Source: Lithobates sylvaticus
Taxonomy: Eukaryota; Chordata; Amphibia; Anura; Ranidae
Assembly (NCBI GenBank): GCA_028564925.1
Contig: CM053030.1
Span: forward strand, 267,432,199-267,496,198
DNA: 64,000 bases
Direction of reading: 5' to 3'
The stretch's first letter is position 1; each line of letters opens with the position of its first letter. Shown here in pieces: positions 34,538-45,619 of the stretch. Both the position numbers and the translations under genes were made by a program. Below the pieces are notes generated by a model that saw only the letters and a list, made by a program, of their open reading frames with translations, was not told the origin of the DNA and did no database searches.

Positions 34538-35453
34538 GATCCCGTAAGGGGATGATATCTAATCTATATTTACATCTACATAAGGGGAACAGGGAGGACA
34601 CCCAATCATGTCCATATAAAGTAAAGTGGGAGAGAGACGTGGGAACCATCTCAGCTCCTCAATGGGAAAGGATACTTGAACTTGCCCCAATGGTCTCACT
34701 CTCCCCTCCCCCAGAAGATGTCACACCTCTTCCTATTATATCGTGCTTATTATACTCCAAACAAGCTCTTTAGGTTTGGTCGTAGGCAAGACGATAAATG
34801 CCCTAGATGCGGGAGACTGGGGGGAGACCTTGTCCACATGTTCTGGAGATGTCCAAAATTATATGGATATTGGAAAGAGGTAGTGGACAAGGTCTCCCAG
34901 ATATTTAATACCCATCTCGAGTTAGACCCTATCCGATGTGTTCTTGGGGGTGGAGAGGGAGGGGGCAGGCCTGGGGAGGTTCAGATTGCGGTTTTGCGCT
35001 GTCTTTTCCAGGCCAGACTGCTAATTGCTCGGAGATGGCAGTCCTCTACCCCTCCGTCAGTCGATGAGTGGGAGCAAAACATGGATGGAGTCATCATGAA
35101 GGAAAGAACCACATATATTAAACGAGAGAGTCTTGCTAAATTCCATTCACTATGGAACCCATGGATTGAGAAAGGAACATGAGAACGCCTTAGATAGTGT
35201 CAATTAAAATAAGCTAGCCTAAAAAGAACTAAGTAGATGAACCGATACTGGCAGAGAGTGGGAGGATGGATGGGAGAGGTGGGGGGTGAAAGCAAGGCGG
35301 TGTGATTGAGTTCGATTCTACCCAAACATGTTTAATGTTTTTTTTTTCTATGCTTAACACGAACTTGGTAAGAGAGTTGAATGAGACTGTGTATAATCTG
35401 TATTTGTAAAAAAAAAAATTTTTTTCGAAATAAAGATATAAAGTTAAAAAAAA
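34538..35453 (+). mobile_element. 5'-truncated L1 with 16-bp target duplication
   Basis: Codes the ORF2 C-terminus on the plus strand, including a Cys-rich knuckle-like motif (CPRCGRLGGDLVHMFWRCPKL) and WNPWIEKGT before a stop at about 35182. The preceding part (KGMISNLYLHLHKG...) is in another frame, so there is a frameshift near 34.7 kb. A 3' UTR and A-rich tail end at 35453. AATATTATGGTTGTTG is duplicated at 34522-34537 and 35454-35469, the hallmark of target-primed insertion. No endonuclease or RT remains. Confidence 0.9.
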
Positions 35454-35950
35454 AATATTATGGTTGTTGTTTGGGCAAGTTACCACAACACCATTATCCC
35501 TGAGTTTTTAAGATCAAAGATACAACTATGTTGGTGTCCCTTGTTAATTTTCCATTGTGTTGTTTTTAATGTAACTGCCTACTCCCAAACTCTCATTTGA
35601 AGAAAAACACATAGCCAAGTATTATTCTACACAATTTTTTTATTGTGCAGAAAAAAAAACAACAGAAATTAAATTAGAGATGCTATCTGCCATCCAAATA
35701 AAAATAACAAAAAAGTGCAAATCAACGCTCACCAAACTTCTACTAACACAAAATTTGCAGAAGGGGCCCAAAGGGTGGTGCTTCAGAAATTAACTTCCTC
35801 TTTATACTCTCATAGTACGTTACTACGTTCGTGTTTGTCGAACGACAATTTGCAGATAGTTAATATACAAGACAAAATCCTGCACATACCCTTTTGACAA
35901 AAATCAGATGCTCGGTCGTACAACAATCGAACCGTGTGTACGAGGCTTAA

Positions 35951-37019
35951 GTTTAGACACGTGGCAGACTTTGCTGCTCCTCTGAAAAGTAGTCAGTGGT
36001 GAATTGCTTTTCAGAGGTATTTTACAGGCTGTGATGAGGCGATATGTTGCCTCCTCACTGTCTGTTTTAACCTCATAAACATTAAAATACCTTTTCGCAA
36101 TTGCGTGCATTGTACGCAGTTGCAGGGTGATTGTGGTGCAACCCCATTTACTTGACTAGGTTGAATTCAGCAACTGTACTGATCAACAAACACAACAGGC
36201 CCAATGCCCTATTTTTTTTTAGATCCCTTCAAGGGCAAAGGAAAGTGAGGGAATTCCTGGTTATTACCAGGATCATCAGAACTACTGTTCCCATTCGAAG
36301 ATTTCCCCTTAATTCCTGTTATGGTGACAACCTAAAATTTGGAATTTTCTTTTGCTTTTACTCTCGGTGATAACAGTAAACAGGACAAATAGAGAGGGTG
36401 AATCTCCCTAATGGGGGCATTGACAGCAATAAAAACTGACAGGTTGACAGGTTCTAATCCTCTCCAATTTATCCAAGAGTAAAAAAAGATGTTTTGACTT
36501 TAGTTATACTATGTTCACCTGTTCCAGAAAATGGCCTATGCAGTCATGGGACCCCAGCAGGTATTAAAAAACTGTGCTCCTTTCATGGGCATCCGCAAGT
36601 AGGGGCAAGGGGGGTCAAGTGCCCCCCCAGCAGGGCTGGTGCTACCAATAGGCAAGTGTGCACAATCAGTTGGGGGCACCGCGCTGCATGTCTCAGAGCC
36701 GGGGGTCACATACACAACATGGAGTGTCAGGGAGTGATGGTGTTTACAGCCCCTGAGCTGAGGGGAGGCAGCGCGGCCAGAGCCAGGAAATACAAAGCTC
36801 TCCCGCAGCTTGCCTGTTACCTTTCACCTGCTGCCTGGGCAGCGTCTGCTAATGCTCACCGCATGGGGCCCCAGCCTCAACTGAGCTGCTTGGCATGTAC
36901 AGCTGTTATTAGAGCCTTCCATTTGCCTTTTCTGGGGTTAGTAATCCACTTAATTCTCTCTATTGTCATCTGAAGCTTACAATATAGAAATTGATTGGAG
37001 GGGAGTTCTCCATACAAAT
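35951..37019. other. Unassigned sequence, probably decayed repeats
   Basis: No gene supported. The stretch 35950-36165 (GCAATTGCGTGCATTGTACG) looks like an old MITE. The GC-richer stretch 36590-36920 with GGGGCAAGGGGGGTCAAGTG may be part of a hAT relic. Confidence 0.35.
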
Positions 37020-37815
37020 GATTGTGTGTGTAATGTATAGGGGATGTAATGTATCCGGGTGTAATCTGTGTGTATGGGGGTGTAACGTTTCTGGGTGTAA
37101 TCTGTGTGTATGGGGGTGTAATATATCTGGGTGTAATCTGTGTGTATGGTGGTGTAATGTATCTAGGTGTAATCTGTGTGTAATGTATCTGGGTGTAATT
37201 TTTGTGTATGGGGGTGTAATTTATCTGTGTGTATGGGGGTGTAATGTTTCTGGGTGTAATCTGTGTGTATGGGGGTGTAATGTATCTGGGTGTATGGGGG
37301 TGTAATGTATCTATCTGTGTGTATGGGAGTGTAATGTATCTGGGTGTAATCTGTGTGTATGGGGGTGTAATGTATCTGGGTATACGGGGGTGTAATGTGT
37401 ATGGGGGTGTAATGTATCTATCTGTGTGTATGGGGTTGTAATGTATCTGGGTGTATGGGGGTGTAATGTGTGTATGGGGGTGTAATGTATCTGGGTGTAT
37501 GGGGGTGTAATCTGTGTTTATTGGGGTGTAATGTATCTGGGTGTAATCTGTGTGTATGGGGGCGTAATGTATCTGGGTGTATGGGGGTGTAATGTGTATG
37601 GGGGTGTAATGTATCTGGGTGTATGGGGGTGTAATCTGTGTTTATAGGGGTGTAATGTATCTGGGTGTATGGGGGTGTAATCTGTGTGCATGGGGGTGTA
37701 ATGTATCTGGGTGTATGGGGGTGTAATATGTATGGGGGTGTAATGTATCTATCTGTGTGTATTGTGGTGTGATATATCTGTGTATGGGGGTGTAATGTAT
37801 CTGGGTGTATCTGTA
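37020..37815 (+). repeat. C-poor minisatellite, about 24-36 bp units
   Basis: About thirty imperfect units built from GTGTAATGTATCTGGGTGTA and TGGGGGTGTAATCTGTGTGT. The plus strand is nearly free of C, so frames run open on both strands by composition only. Confidence 0.93.
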
Positions 37816-38204
37816 CTATGTCCGCAGTCTCTGACCGTGATAATGACATTGTCAAAAATGGGCAGAGACCTTAAAATGATGCCTCCCCCCCTGAAAAAAG
37901 TTCTACGTAAAATGTTCACACCTATGCATTTTTTGTGCTTTTTGCATTTTGCAGATTTGCACTAGGGAAAACTAGGGTGCAGGGAAAGGCTTCCAGCAAG
38001 AAGTCACATCTGCATGTACAGGAATGCTGTCTCCTATGGCAAAAGCCTTTAACAGTTCCTAACACAAAGCGTAACAGTTCTTTCAGCTTTACTACAACTT
38101 CTCCTTGTAGTTCTTCCATACACTGAACTTCCGGTCTCTCACTAGACCCTCTAATTCACTGCCACTGAATCCCTTGAGCTCCTCCAATCTTTACATTTTG
38201 TTGC
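37816..38204. other. Unassigned sequence
   Basis: Nothing recognised. Confidence 0.4.
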
Positions 38205-38207
38205 TTG

Positions 38208-39282
38208 AGCCTGGGTTCACACATATGCGAACAGAGACATTGCATATGATTCGCACTGCATTGCTGGCACAGATCACATGCAATGTCTGTGCCATGTGAG
38301 GTCAGCCATACAAAAAAGGTGCAGGAACCTTTATTTCCCCACACTGGAGCAGAATCGCATATGTGTTCACATCCGATTCCTGTCCGAACCCTCTGTAGTC
38401 ACTCTGGTAAAGTCTTTTCTTGATTGTTGACTTTGACACACATACACCTACCTCCTGGAGAGTGTTCTTGATCTGGCCAACTGTTGTGAAGGGTGTTTTC
38501 TTCACCAGGGAAAGAATTCTTCGGTCATCCACCACAAGTGTTTTCTGTGGTCTTCTGGGTCTTTTGGTGTTGCTGAGCTCACCGGTGCGTTCTTTCTTTA
38601 TAAGGATGTTCCAAACAGTTGATTTGGCCACACCTAATGTTGTTGCTCTCTCTCTAATGGGTTTGTTTTGTTTTTTCAGCCTAATGATGGCTTGCTTCAC
38701 TGATAGTGACAGCTCTTTGTATCTCATATTGAGAGTTGACAGCAACAGATTCCAAATGCAAATAGCACACTTGAAATGAAATCTGGACCTTTTATCTGCT
38801 CCTTGTAAATGGGACAATGAGGAAATAACACACACCTAGCCATGGAACAGCTGAGCAGCCAATTGTCCAATTACTTTTGAACCCTTAAAAGTGTGAGTCA
38901 CATATACAAAATGTTGTAATTCCTACACCGTTTACCTGATTTTGATGTAAATATTAAAGCTGAAAGTCTACAGTTAAAGCACATCTTGTTCGTTTCATTT
39001 TAAACCATTGTGGTGGTGTATAGAGCCGAAAAGGTTAGAATTGTGTTGATGTCACAATATTTATGGACCTGACTGTATTGATTTTAATAGGAAGCAGTTT
39101 TCGTGGGCTTTTCAGGTGTTTTTTTCAACGCAAAAGCACTTGAAAAACTCCTCAGTGCGAAAGGGGTCTAACTTTGTATTGACACCCACAGCGGTTCGCA
39201 GAGGGCAGTGTGAACTGCCTGTGGAGGAGATGCGATGCGGAAACCGGCACTGGAATCACGTCGCAATAGTGTGAACCCGGGC
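38208..39282. mobile_element. Interrupted MITE (GCCTGGGTTCACAC ends) holding a Tc1 remnant
   Basis: Left GCCTGGGTTCACAC and right GTGTGAACCCGGGC are inverted termini with TGA on both flanks. They are separated by over 1 kb because a Tc1 fragment lies between. Left and right MITE parts each contain typical CGCATATGTG / GATGCGATGCGG words. Confidence 0.55.
38392..39075 (-). mobile_element. Tc1-like transposon remnant, 5' half
   Basis: The terminal sequence next to TA at 39076-39077 reads inward CAGTCAGGTCCATAAATATT. The minus strand then codes the N-terminal DNA-binding part of a Tc1 transposase: MRYKELSLSVKQAIIRL (paired-like helix-turn-helix), GVAKSTVWNIL, KRPRRPQKT (GRPR-like linker) and TIKKRLYQSDYRGF. 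The catalytic half and the other end are gone; beyond about 38392 the frame runs into MITE sequence. Confidence 0.85.
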
Positions 39283-39317
39283 TGAAGCTCAAAGTCTCCC
39301 TGTATAGCCTGCAAATT

Positions 39318-39708
39318 AAAAGCATAATGGGCTAGCATTGAATACTAGCCCATTATGTACCACTTACCTGCAAAAAAATCCAGCGACGTCCCCTGTGTGG
39401 GCAGCGTCCATCTTCTTGCCCTCTTCCTTCAGGGCCGCGGACTCCGGCTCTGTGATTTGCCGGAGCCGCGTGATGTCACTCCCGCGCATGCGCACGAGAG
39501 CCGCGACCTGCGGCATATGCTAGGGAAGAAACGGCCTTTAGTTTTGTTTCTTCCCTGCATGCGCCGTAGCAATTTACGACGGACTACAAGTGAAATATCT
39601 CCTAAACGGCGCATGTTTAGGAGATGTTTCCACTACCTATAGGTAAGCCTTATTCTAGGCTTACCTATAGATAAAAGTACAAAAAGTGGGCTTACAACCA
39701 CTTTAAAT
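39318..39708. mobile_element. Family-C MITE copy 2
   Basis: Begins with an inverted repeat CATAATGGGCTAG / CTAGCCCATTATG (39323-39357) and ends GGTAAGCCTTATTCTAGGCTTACC. It includes ATCTCCTAAACGGCGCATGTTTAGGAGAT and a CpG-rich core, and is related to copies at 22088 and 53640. Confidence 0.65.
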
Positions 39709-39933
39709 CACCCCCTTACCATGGCTTTTACCTAAAGACTGAGTAATCAAATTACATTAATTACATAATCAAGTACATTATTACAAGCTAAGGGCATTGC
39801 CTGCTGGAGCGCCAGATACCCAATTTACCTTCATTCACATATGAGTGCTCAGGCACTTGTAGCTCAATACCTGCTGCTATATAAGCTACTTTTGAAGCAG
39901 ATATTGTCGATTTGGCCCCATAGACGTTAATGG

Positions 39934-42689
39934 TAGGGATGGGCCCGGTGTTCGATTCGAACCCATGTTCGAATCGAGCACCGGGCGTTTGCTCGCTCGG
40001 CGAGCCCAGAACTATTGGGGCCGCTCGCATCAAATTCGTGTGATGCGAGCGGCCCCGCAATGCATTGCGCTAGTCGCAGTGCAATGCTGGCTGATGATTG
40101 GCCAAGCATGCACTGTGACCCCGCATGCTTGGCCAATCACAGCGCCGGCAGCGAGGAGAGCCATAATTGGCTACAGGCAGGATGCCTGTAGCCAATTATA
40201 GCTCAGGGGCTTTAGTACACGCCCCACGGTATAAGAGGCCGCCGCGCCGGCGGCCTCGCATATTATGTTTCAGTCAGTGTCAGCGTGTCAGCGTGTCAGT
40301 GTGCTGCTGACAATATGTGCTCTATTTCTGGGGATATGTGTGTGCGTGCTGTTAGAACAGCATTGCAGTATCACATCTGGGGGGTGTCTATAGGTGGCCT
40401 GTGAAGGGGGGCAGGTTTCCTGTGCTTAGAACTTTCCCTGCAAAAAAGTGTAATTTTTGCAGGAAAAAAAGCTATTTAAAAGCACTCGCGGCTAATGAAT
40501 TGATGGCTCCTGTAACACAGAGAACTGTCATTCATTAATAAAAAACAAAAAAACAAAAAAAAGCGTAGGGGTCTAATTAATCTAAGTCTAATTAATTAAA
40601 TAACCAGGCCCTTCAGGTCTGGGATGGATATTAAGGGGAACCCCAGCCAAAAAAAAAGAAAAAAAATGGCGTAGGGTCCCCCTCAAAATCCATACCAGAC
40701 CCTTATCCGAGCACGCAACCTGGCAGGCCACAGGAAAAGAGGGGGGGATGAGAGCGGCCCCCCCTCCCGCCTGAACCGTACCAGGCCACATGCCCTCAAC
40801 ATTGGGAGGATGCTTTGGGGGTCTAAGACCCCCAAAGCACCTTGTCCCCATGTTGATGAGGACAAGGGCCTCTTCCCCACAACCCTGGCCATTGGTTGTG
40901 GGGGTCTGCGGGCGGGGGGCTTATCGGAATCTGGAAGCCCCCTTTAACAAGGGGACCCCCAGATCCCGCCCCCCCCTGTGTGAAATGGTAAGGGGTACAA
41001 AAGTACCCCTACCATTTCACCAAAAAAGTGGCAAAAATGGTAAAAATTACAGGAGACGGTCTTTGACAATTCCTTTATTAAAATCTTCTTTCTTCTTTCT
41101 TCATCCTTCGGTTTCTTCATCTTCTCCTTCCGTCATCTTCTTCCATCTTCTTCCATCCTCTTCTTCCTCCGATCCGCTTCTTCTTGCGCTGGTCTTCTCG
41201 TCCTTCTCGTCCGGCATCTTCTTCCATGGCGTCGGCGTCGGTGTCTCTTCTTTTGCCACTCCTCGCAATGGGAGGCTCCCGCTGTGTGAGGCTTCGCTGT
41301 GTCTGACAGGCCTTTTATAATGGAGGGCACCTGGTGACCCCGCCCCCTCTGACGCACAGGGACGTCATGGGGAATTCCATGATGGCTTTCCCCATGACGT
41401 CAGAGGGGGGCGGGGTCACCAGGTGCCCTCCGTTATAAAAGACCTGTCAGACGGAGCGGAGCCTCACACATCGGGAGCCTCCCATTGCGCGGAGCGGCCC
41501 AAGAAGAGACACCGACGCCGACGGAAGAAGATGCCGGACAAGAAGGACGAGAAGACCAGCGCCAGAAGAAGCGGATCGGAGGAAGAAGAAAATGGAAGAA
41601 GAAGATGGAAGAAGATGACGTAAGGAGAAGATGAAGAAACCGAAGGATGAAGAAAGAAGAAAGAAGATTTTAATAAAGGAATTGTCAAAGACCGTCTCCT
41701 GTCATTTTTACAATTTTTGCCACTTTTTTGGTGAAATGGTAGGGGTACTTTTGTACCCCCTTACCATTTCACACAGGGGGGGGGGCAGGATCTGGGGGTC
41801 CCCTTGTTAAAGGGGGCTTCCAGATTCCGATAAGCCCCCCGCTCGCAGACCCCCACAACCAATGGCCAGGGTTGTGGGGAAGAGGCCCTTGTCCTCATCA
41901 ACATGGGGACAAGGTGCTTTAGGGGTCTTAGACCCCCAAAGCATCCTCCCAATGTTGAGGGCATGTGGCCTGGTACGGTTCAGGCGGGAGGGGGGGCTGC
42001 TCTCGTCCCCCCTCTTTTCCTGCGGCCTGCCAGGTTGCGTGCTCGGATAAGGGTCTGGTATGGATTTTGAGGGGGACCCTACGCCATTTTTTTTTTTGGC
42101 TGGGGTTCCCCTTAATATCCATCCCAGACCTGAAGGGCCTGGTTATTGAATTTGGGGGGACCCCTACGCTTTTTTTTTTCATTTTTTTTTTTTTATCAAT
42201 GACTTTTTTTTATGAATGAGTTTCAATGAATGACTGTTCTCTGTATTACGGGAGCCGACAATTCATATAGCCGCGAGTGATTTTAAATAGCTTTTTTACT
42301 TTCAAAAATGACACTTTTTGCAGAGACAGTTCTAAACACGGGAAACATGCGCCCCTTTACATGCATACTATAGACACCCCCCAGGTACGAAATTTAAAGG
42401 AATATTACGCTTTTATTGTTTCAATTTAAGCATTATTAAAATCACTGCTCATGAAAAAACGGCCGTTTTTAAAACTTCTTTTTGCATTGATACATGTCCC
42501 CTGGGGCAGGACCCAGGTCCCCAAACACTTTTTATGACATTAACATGCATATTAGCCTTTAAAATTAGCACTTTTAATTTCGAACGTTCGCATCCATTAA
42601 AACGAATAGGGTTCTAAAGCTCGCACGGACTTTAGGTCCGTTCGAGGGTTCTGGTGCGAGCCGAACGGGGGGTGTTCGGCTCATCCCTA
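39934..42689. mobile_element. 2.76-kb fold-back hAT-type element
   Basis: Starts TAGGGATGGGCCCGG and ends GGCTCATCCCTA, with perfect 8-bp duplications GTTAATGG (39926-39933 and 42690-42697). Most of the interior is one giant inverted repeat: 40560-41350 pairs with 41405-42215, including CTGGGATGGATATTAAGGGG / CCCCTTAATATCCATCCCAG. No transposase; all open frames are arm by-products. Confidence 0.92.
40560..42215. repeat. Giant palindrome inside the fold-back element
   Basis: Arms of about 0.8 kb with a short centre near 41350-41405 (CCCATGACGTCA / TGACGTCATGGG flank it). Inside the arms are polypyrimidine CTT-rich tracts (41085-41235) and their complements (41510-41670), able to extrude as a cruciform. 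Confidence 0.92.
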
Positions 42690-42840
42690 GTTAATGGTAA
42701 TATCTGTAAATGCTCAAATTGACATTTTTCAAGCATATTTCTCAGGAGTTTTTTAGTCTGTAAAAACTAGCAGTCTCTCTCCTTTGCTTTCCATCGGCTA
42801 AAACAAAAACACCTGAAGCTTGAATGCACATGTAAAATGT

Positions 42841-43485
42841 TTAACCACTTCCCGCCCGCCCGCCCGCCCGCAACATACTGCAGACGGATGGACAGTGTAG
42901 GGAAAGTGTAGTACTCGTACATTGCTGCTTACTTCTGGGTTTAGGGCACACTGATTGTACACAGCGGGAGCCTGTCAGCAAGTCCCGGCCAATTATTCAC
43001 AACCGAGACCTGTTGATCGACTGCGAACAATCGCAGCCCAAACCTCTGTCGACAAGCTCTGTACAGGGGGAACAGTCTCTCTGTTTCTCAGGGATGAGAA
43101 ACTTAGAGATCTATTATTAAATGCAGCACATTTTACACACATTACTCATAGTGAGATGTTCACCCCTTCCCAGCCAGTGTCATTAGTAAATCACTGATTA
43201 CTGTATTAATGTCACTGGTAATGTCAGTGGCAGTTAGTCCGTTTCCTTCAGCATTAATTAGTGTCAGATTGCCTGTCAAACTATCGCAGTCCCATTACGA
43301 AAAAAATCAAAAACCCAGTGGTGATTAAATACCGCCAAAAGAAAGCTATATTTATGTGAAAAAAATTTTGGTTGGGTACAGCATTGCATGACTGCGAAAT
43401 TACCAGTTAAAGTAGCGCAGTGCTAAATAGCAAAACATGGCTTGGTCATGAAGGGGGTAAAATCTTTAGGAGCTGAAGTGGTTAA
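42841..43485. mobile_element. TTAA-flanked element (CCACTT ends), copy 1
   Basis: TTAACCACTTCC at the left and GAAGTGGTTAA at the right form inverted ends inside a TTAA duplication, as in Kolobok or piggyBac. The right 220 bp (GATTAAATACCGCCAAAAG, GGTACAGCATTGCATGACTG) is shared with copies at 53.1 and 55.7 kb. A (CCCG)n tract lies next to the left end. Confidence 0.7.
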
Positions 43486-44018
43486 AATACACTTCTAAAA
43501 TGCTTTTATACATGCTGAAAAATGCTGAAATATAAACAGCTGAAAATTGCTCTGCTCAGGTATGAATGCAGCCTTCATTTTGTTAACATTTAAGAACAGT
43601 ACCCAAAACAGCAGAATAAACATTTTCAGCATTTTACGCACATCTGGCAGTTGTGCATGGAAAAACGCAGGGTCAGGTCTCTGGTGAATTAGAGAAAAAA
43701 AGAGAGGTTCCATTTTGCGCAGTTAGACAGGCCAGAAAAGGTAAAAACAGGGTGACTCTCTGGATTTTAGGGTGGTTGTCATCCATGTTACATTTAAAAA
43801 ATGTTTTAATTAGGCCTAACAGAAGAAAGATCAAGATGTTGGCTATTACCTTAAGGAGACAGAAAAGTATCCTCTGTGTGCCTCTTTAGAAAATAAGTGT
43901 CACTTGGTTGACAGGTCACATTTTCCTTATTTTATAGTTATGTCCATTGAGAGTGCTTCAGGAGGAAATAAGGGCATTATCATTGAACAGGGCACAGCAT
44001 TTGGTGATTAGTGCCATA
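43486..44018. other. Unassigned sequence
   Basis: Repeated AAAATGCTGAAA-type words near 43500-43640 suggest a decayed repeat. No gene. Confidence 0.4.
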
Positions 44019-45617
44019 TAGTTGTGCTCATAAGTTTACATACCCTGGCAGAATTTATGATTTCTTGGCCTTTTTCAGAGAATATGAATGATAACACAAA
44101 AAAATTTTTTTCACTCATGGTTAGTGTTTGGCTGAAGCCATTTATTATCAACCAACTGTGTTTACGCTTTTTTAATCACAATGGCAACATAAACTACCCA
44201 AATGACCCTGATCAAAAGTTTACATACCCTGGTGATTTTGGCCCGATAACATGCACACAAGTTGACACAAAGGGGTTTGAATGGCTATTAAAGGTAACCA
44301 TACTCACCTGTGTTTGCTTGTAATTGGTGTGTGTGTATAAAAGGTCAATGAGTTTCTGGACTCCTGACAGACCCTTGCATCTCTCATCCAGTGCTGCACT
44401 GACATTTCTGGATTCTGAGTCATGGGGAAAGCAAAAGAATTGTCAAAGGATCTGCAGGAAAAGGTAGTTGAACTGTATAAAACAGGAAAGGGATATAAAA
44501 AGATATCCAATGAATTGAGAATGCCAATCAGCAGTGTTCAAACTCTAATCAAGAACTGGAAAATGAGGGGTTCTGTTGAAACCAAACCACGGTCAGGTAG
44601 ACCAACTAAAATTTCAGCAACAACTGCCAGGAAAATAGTTTGGGATGCAAAGAAAAACCCACAAATAATTCAGGTGGAATACAGGACTCTGAAAACATGT
44701 GGTGTGGCTGTTTCAAGATGCATTGAATTAAATTTAATTGAAGAAAGATGGGCTGCGTGGTCGAGTCACCAGAAGAAAGCCATTACTACGCAAATGCCAC
44801 AAAGTATCCCGCGCACAAAATGCCAAGCAGCACAGAGACAAGCCTCAAACCTTCTGGCACAAAGTAATTTGGAGTAATGAGACCAAAATTTAGATTTTTG
44901 GTCACAACCATAAACGCTACATTTGGAGTCAACAAGGCCTATGATGAAAGGTACACCATTCCTACTGTGAAACACGGAGGTGAGTCACTGATGTTTTGGG
45001 GATGTGTGAGATACAAAGGCACAGGAAATTTGGTCAAAATTTATGGCAAGATGAATGCAGTATGTTATCATATAATACTGGAGGAACAGTTGCATTCATC
45101 AGCCAGGAAGCTGCGCATGGGACATACTTGCACATTCCAACATGACAATGATCCAAAACACAAGACCAAGTCGACCTGTCTTTGGCTACATCAAAATAGG
45201 TGAAGGTTCTGGAGTGGCCATCAGTCTCCTGACCTCAATATCATTGAGCCACTCTGGGGAGATCTCAAACGTGCAGTTCATGCCAAGACGAATGGGCAGC
45301 TTTACCATCTGAGAAGATAAAGACCCTCATCCACAAATACCACAAAAGAATCCAAGCTGTCATTGATGTTAAAAGGGGCAATACACGGTATTAAGAACTG
45401 GGGTACAGTATGTAAATGTTTGATCATGGTCATTTTGGTAGTTTGTGTTGCCATTATGATTTAAAAAGAGTAAACACAGTTGATTGATAATAAATGGCTT
45501 CAGCCAAACACTAACCATGCGTGAAAGAAAAGTTTTTGTGTTATCATTCATATTCTCTAAAAAATGGCCAAGAAATCATAAATTCTGCCAAGGTATGTAA
45601 ACTTATGAGCACAACTG
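44019..45617 (+). mobile_element. Tc1-like transposon, end to end, decayed
   Basis: Inverted termini (T/C)AGTTGTGCTCATAAGTTTAC with subterminal AATTTATGATTTCTTGGCC, flanked by TA (44017-44018, 45618-45619). Length 1.6 kb is normal for Tc1. The plus strand holds one damaged transposase gene between the ends. Confidence 0.93.
44422..45330 (+). pseudogene. Tc1-family transposase, broken
   Basis: The first open part (44422-44877) starts MGKAKELSKDLQEKVVELYK: paired-like helix-turn-helix (GKGYKKISNELRMPISSVQTLI), then RSGRPTKIS (GRPR-like motif) and ARKIVWDAKKNPQI. A segment is missing after about residue 100. The catalytic part continues in another frame (44877-45203) with VKHGGESLMFWGC and FQHDNDPKHK (second catalytic Asp region). 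The last catalytic region reads SPDLNIIEPLWGDLK after a stop near 45203. At least two frameshifts and an internal deletion make it inactive. Such enzymes cut and paste DNA at TA sites. Confidence 0.9.
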
Positions 45618-45619
45618 TA

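Larger units (their letters stand above)
33245..35950. mobile_element. Interrupted MITE holding a hAT element and an L1 copy
   Basis: The left end ACTCATACACGCGGT and right end CGTGTGTACGAGGCTTAAG look like the two ends of one family (compare 51081-51485). Between them sit a hAT element (33631-34458) and a 5'-truncated L1 (34538-35453), each with its own target duplication. The pairing of the two outer ends is inference. Confidence 0.5.

Noticed and set aside
37418-37855. 145-codon minus-strand frame with HPDTLHPHT repeats
   Set aside because: Translation of the C-poor minisatellite.
40588-42219. Mirror-image frames in the fold-back element (MPSTLGGCFGGLRPPKH type)
   Set aside because: The same peptides appear on opposite strands because the arms are inverted copies. 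No transposase motif.
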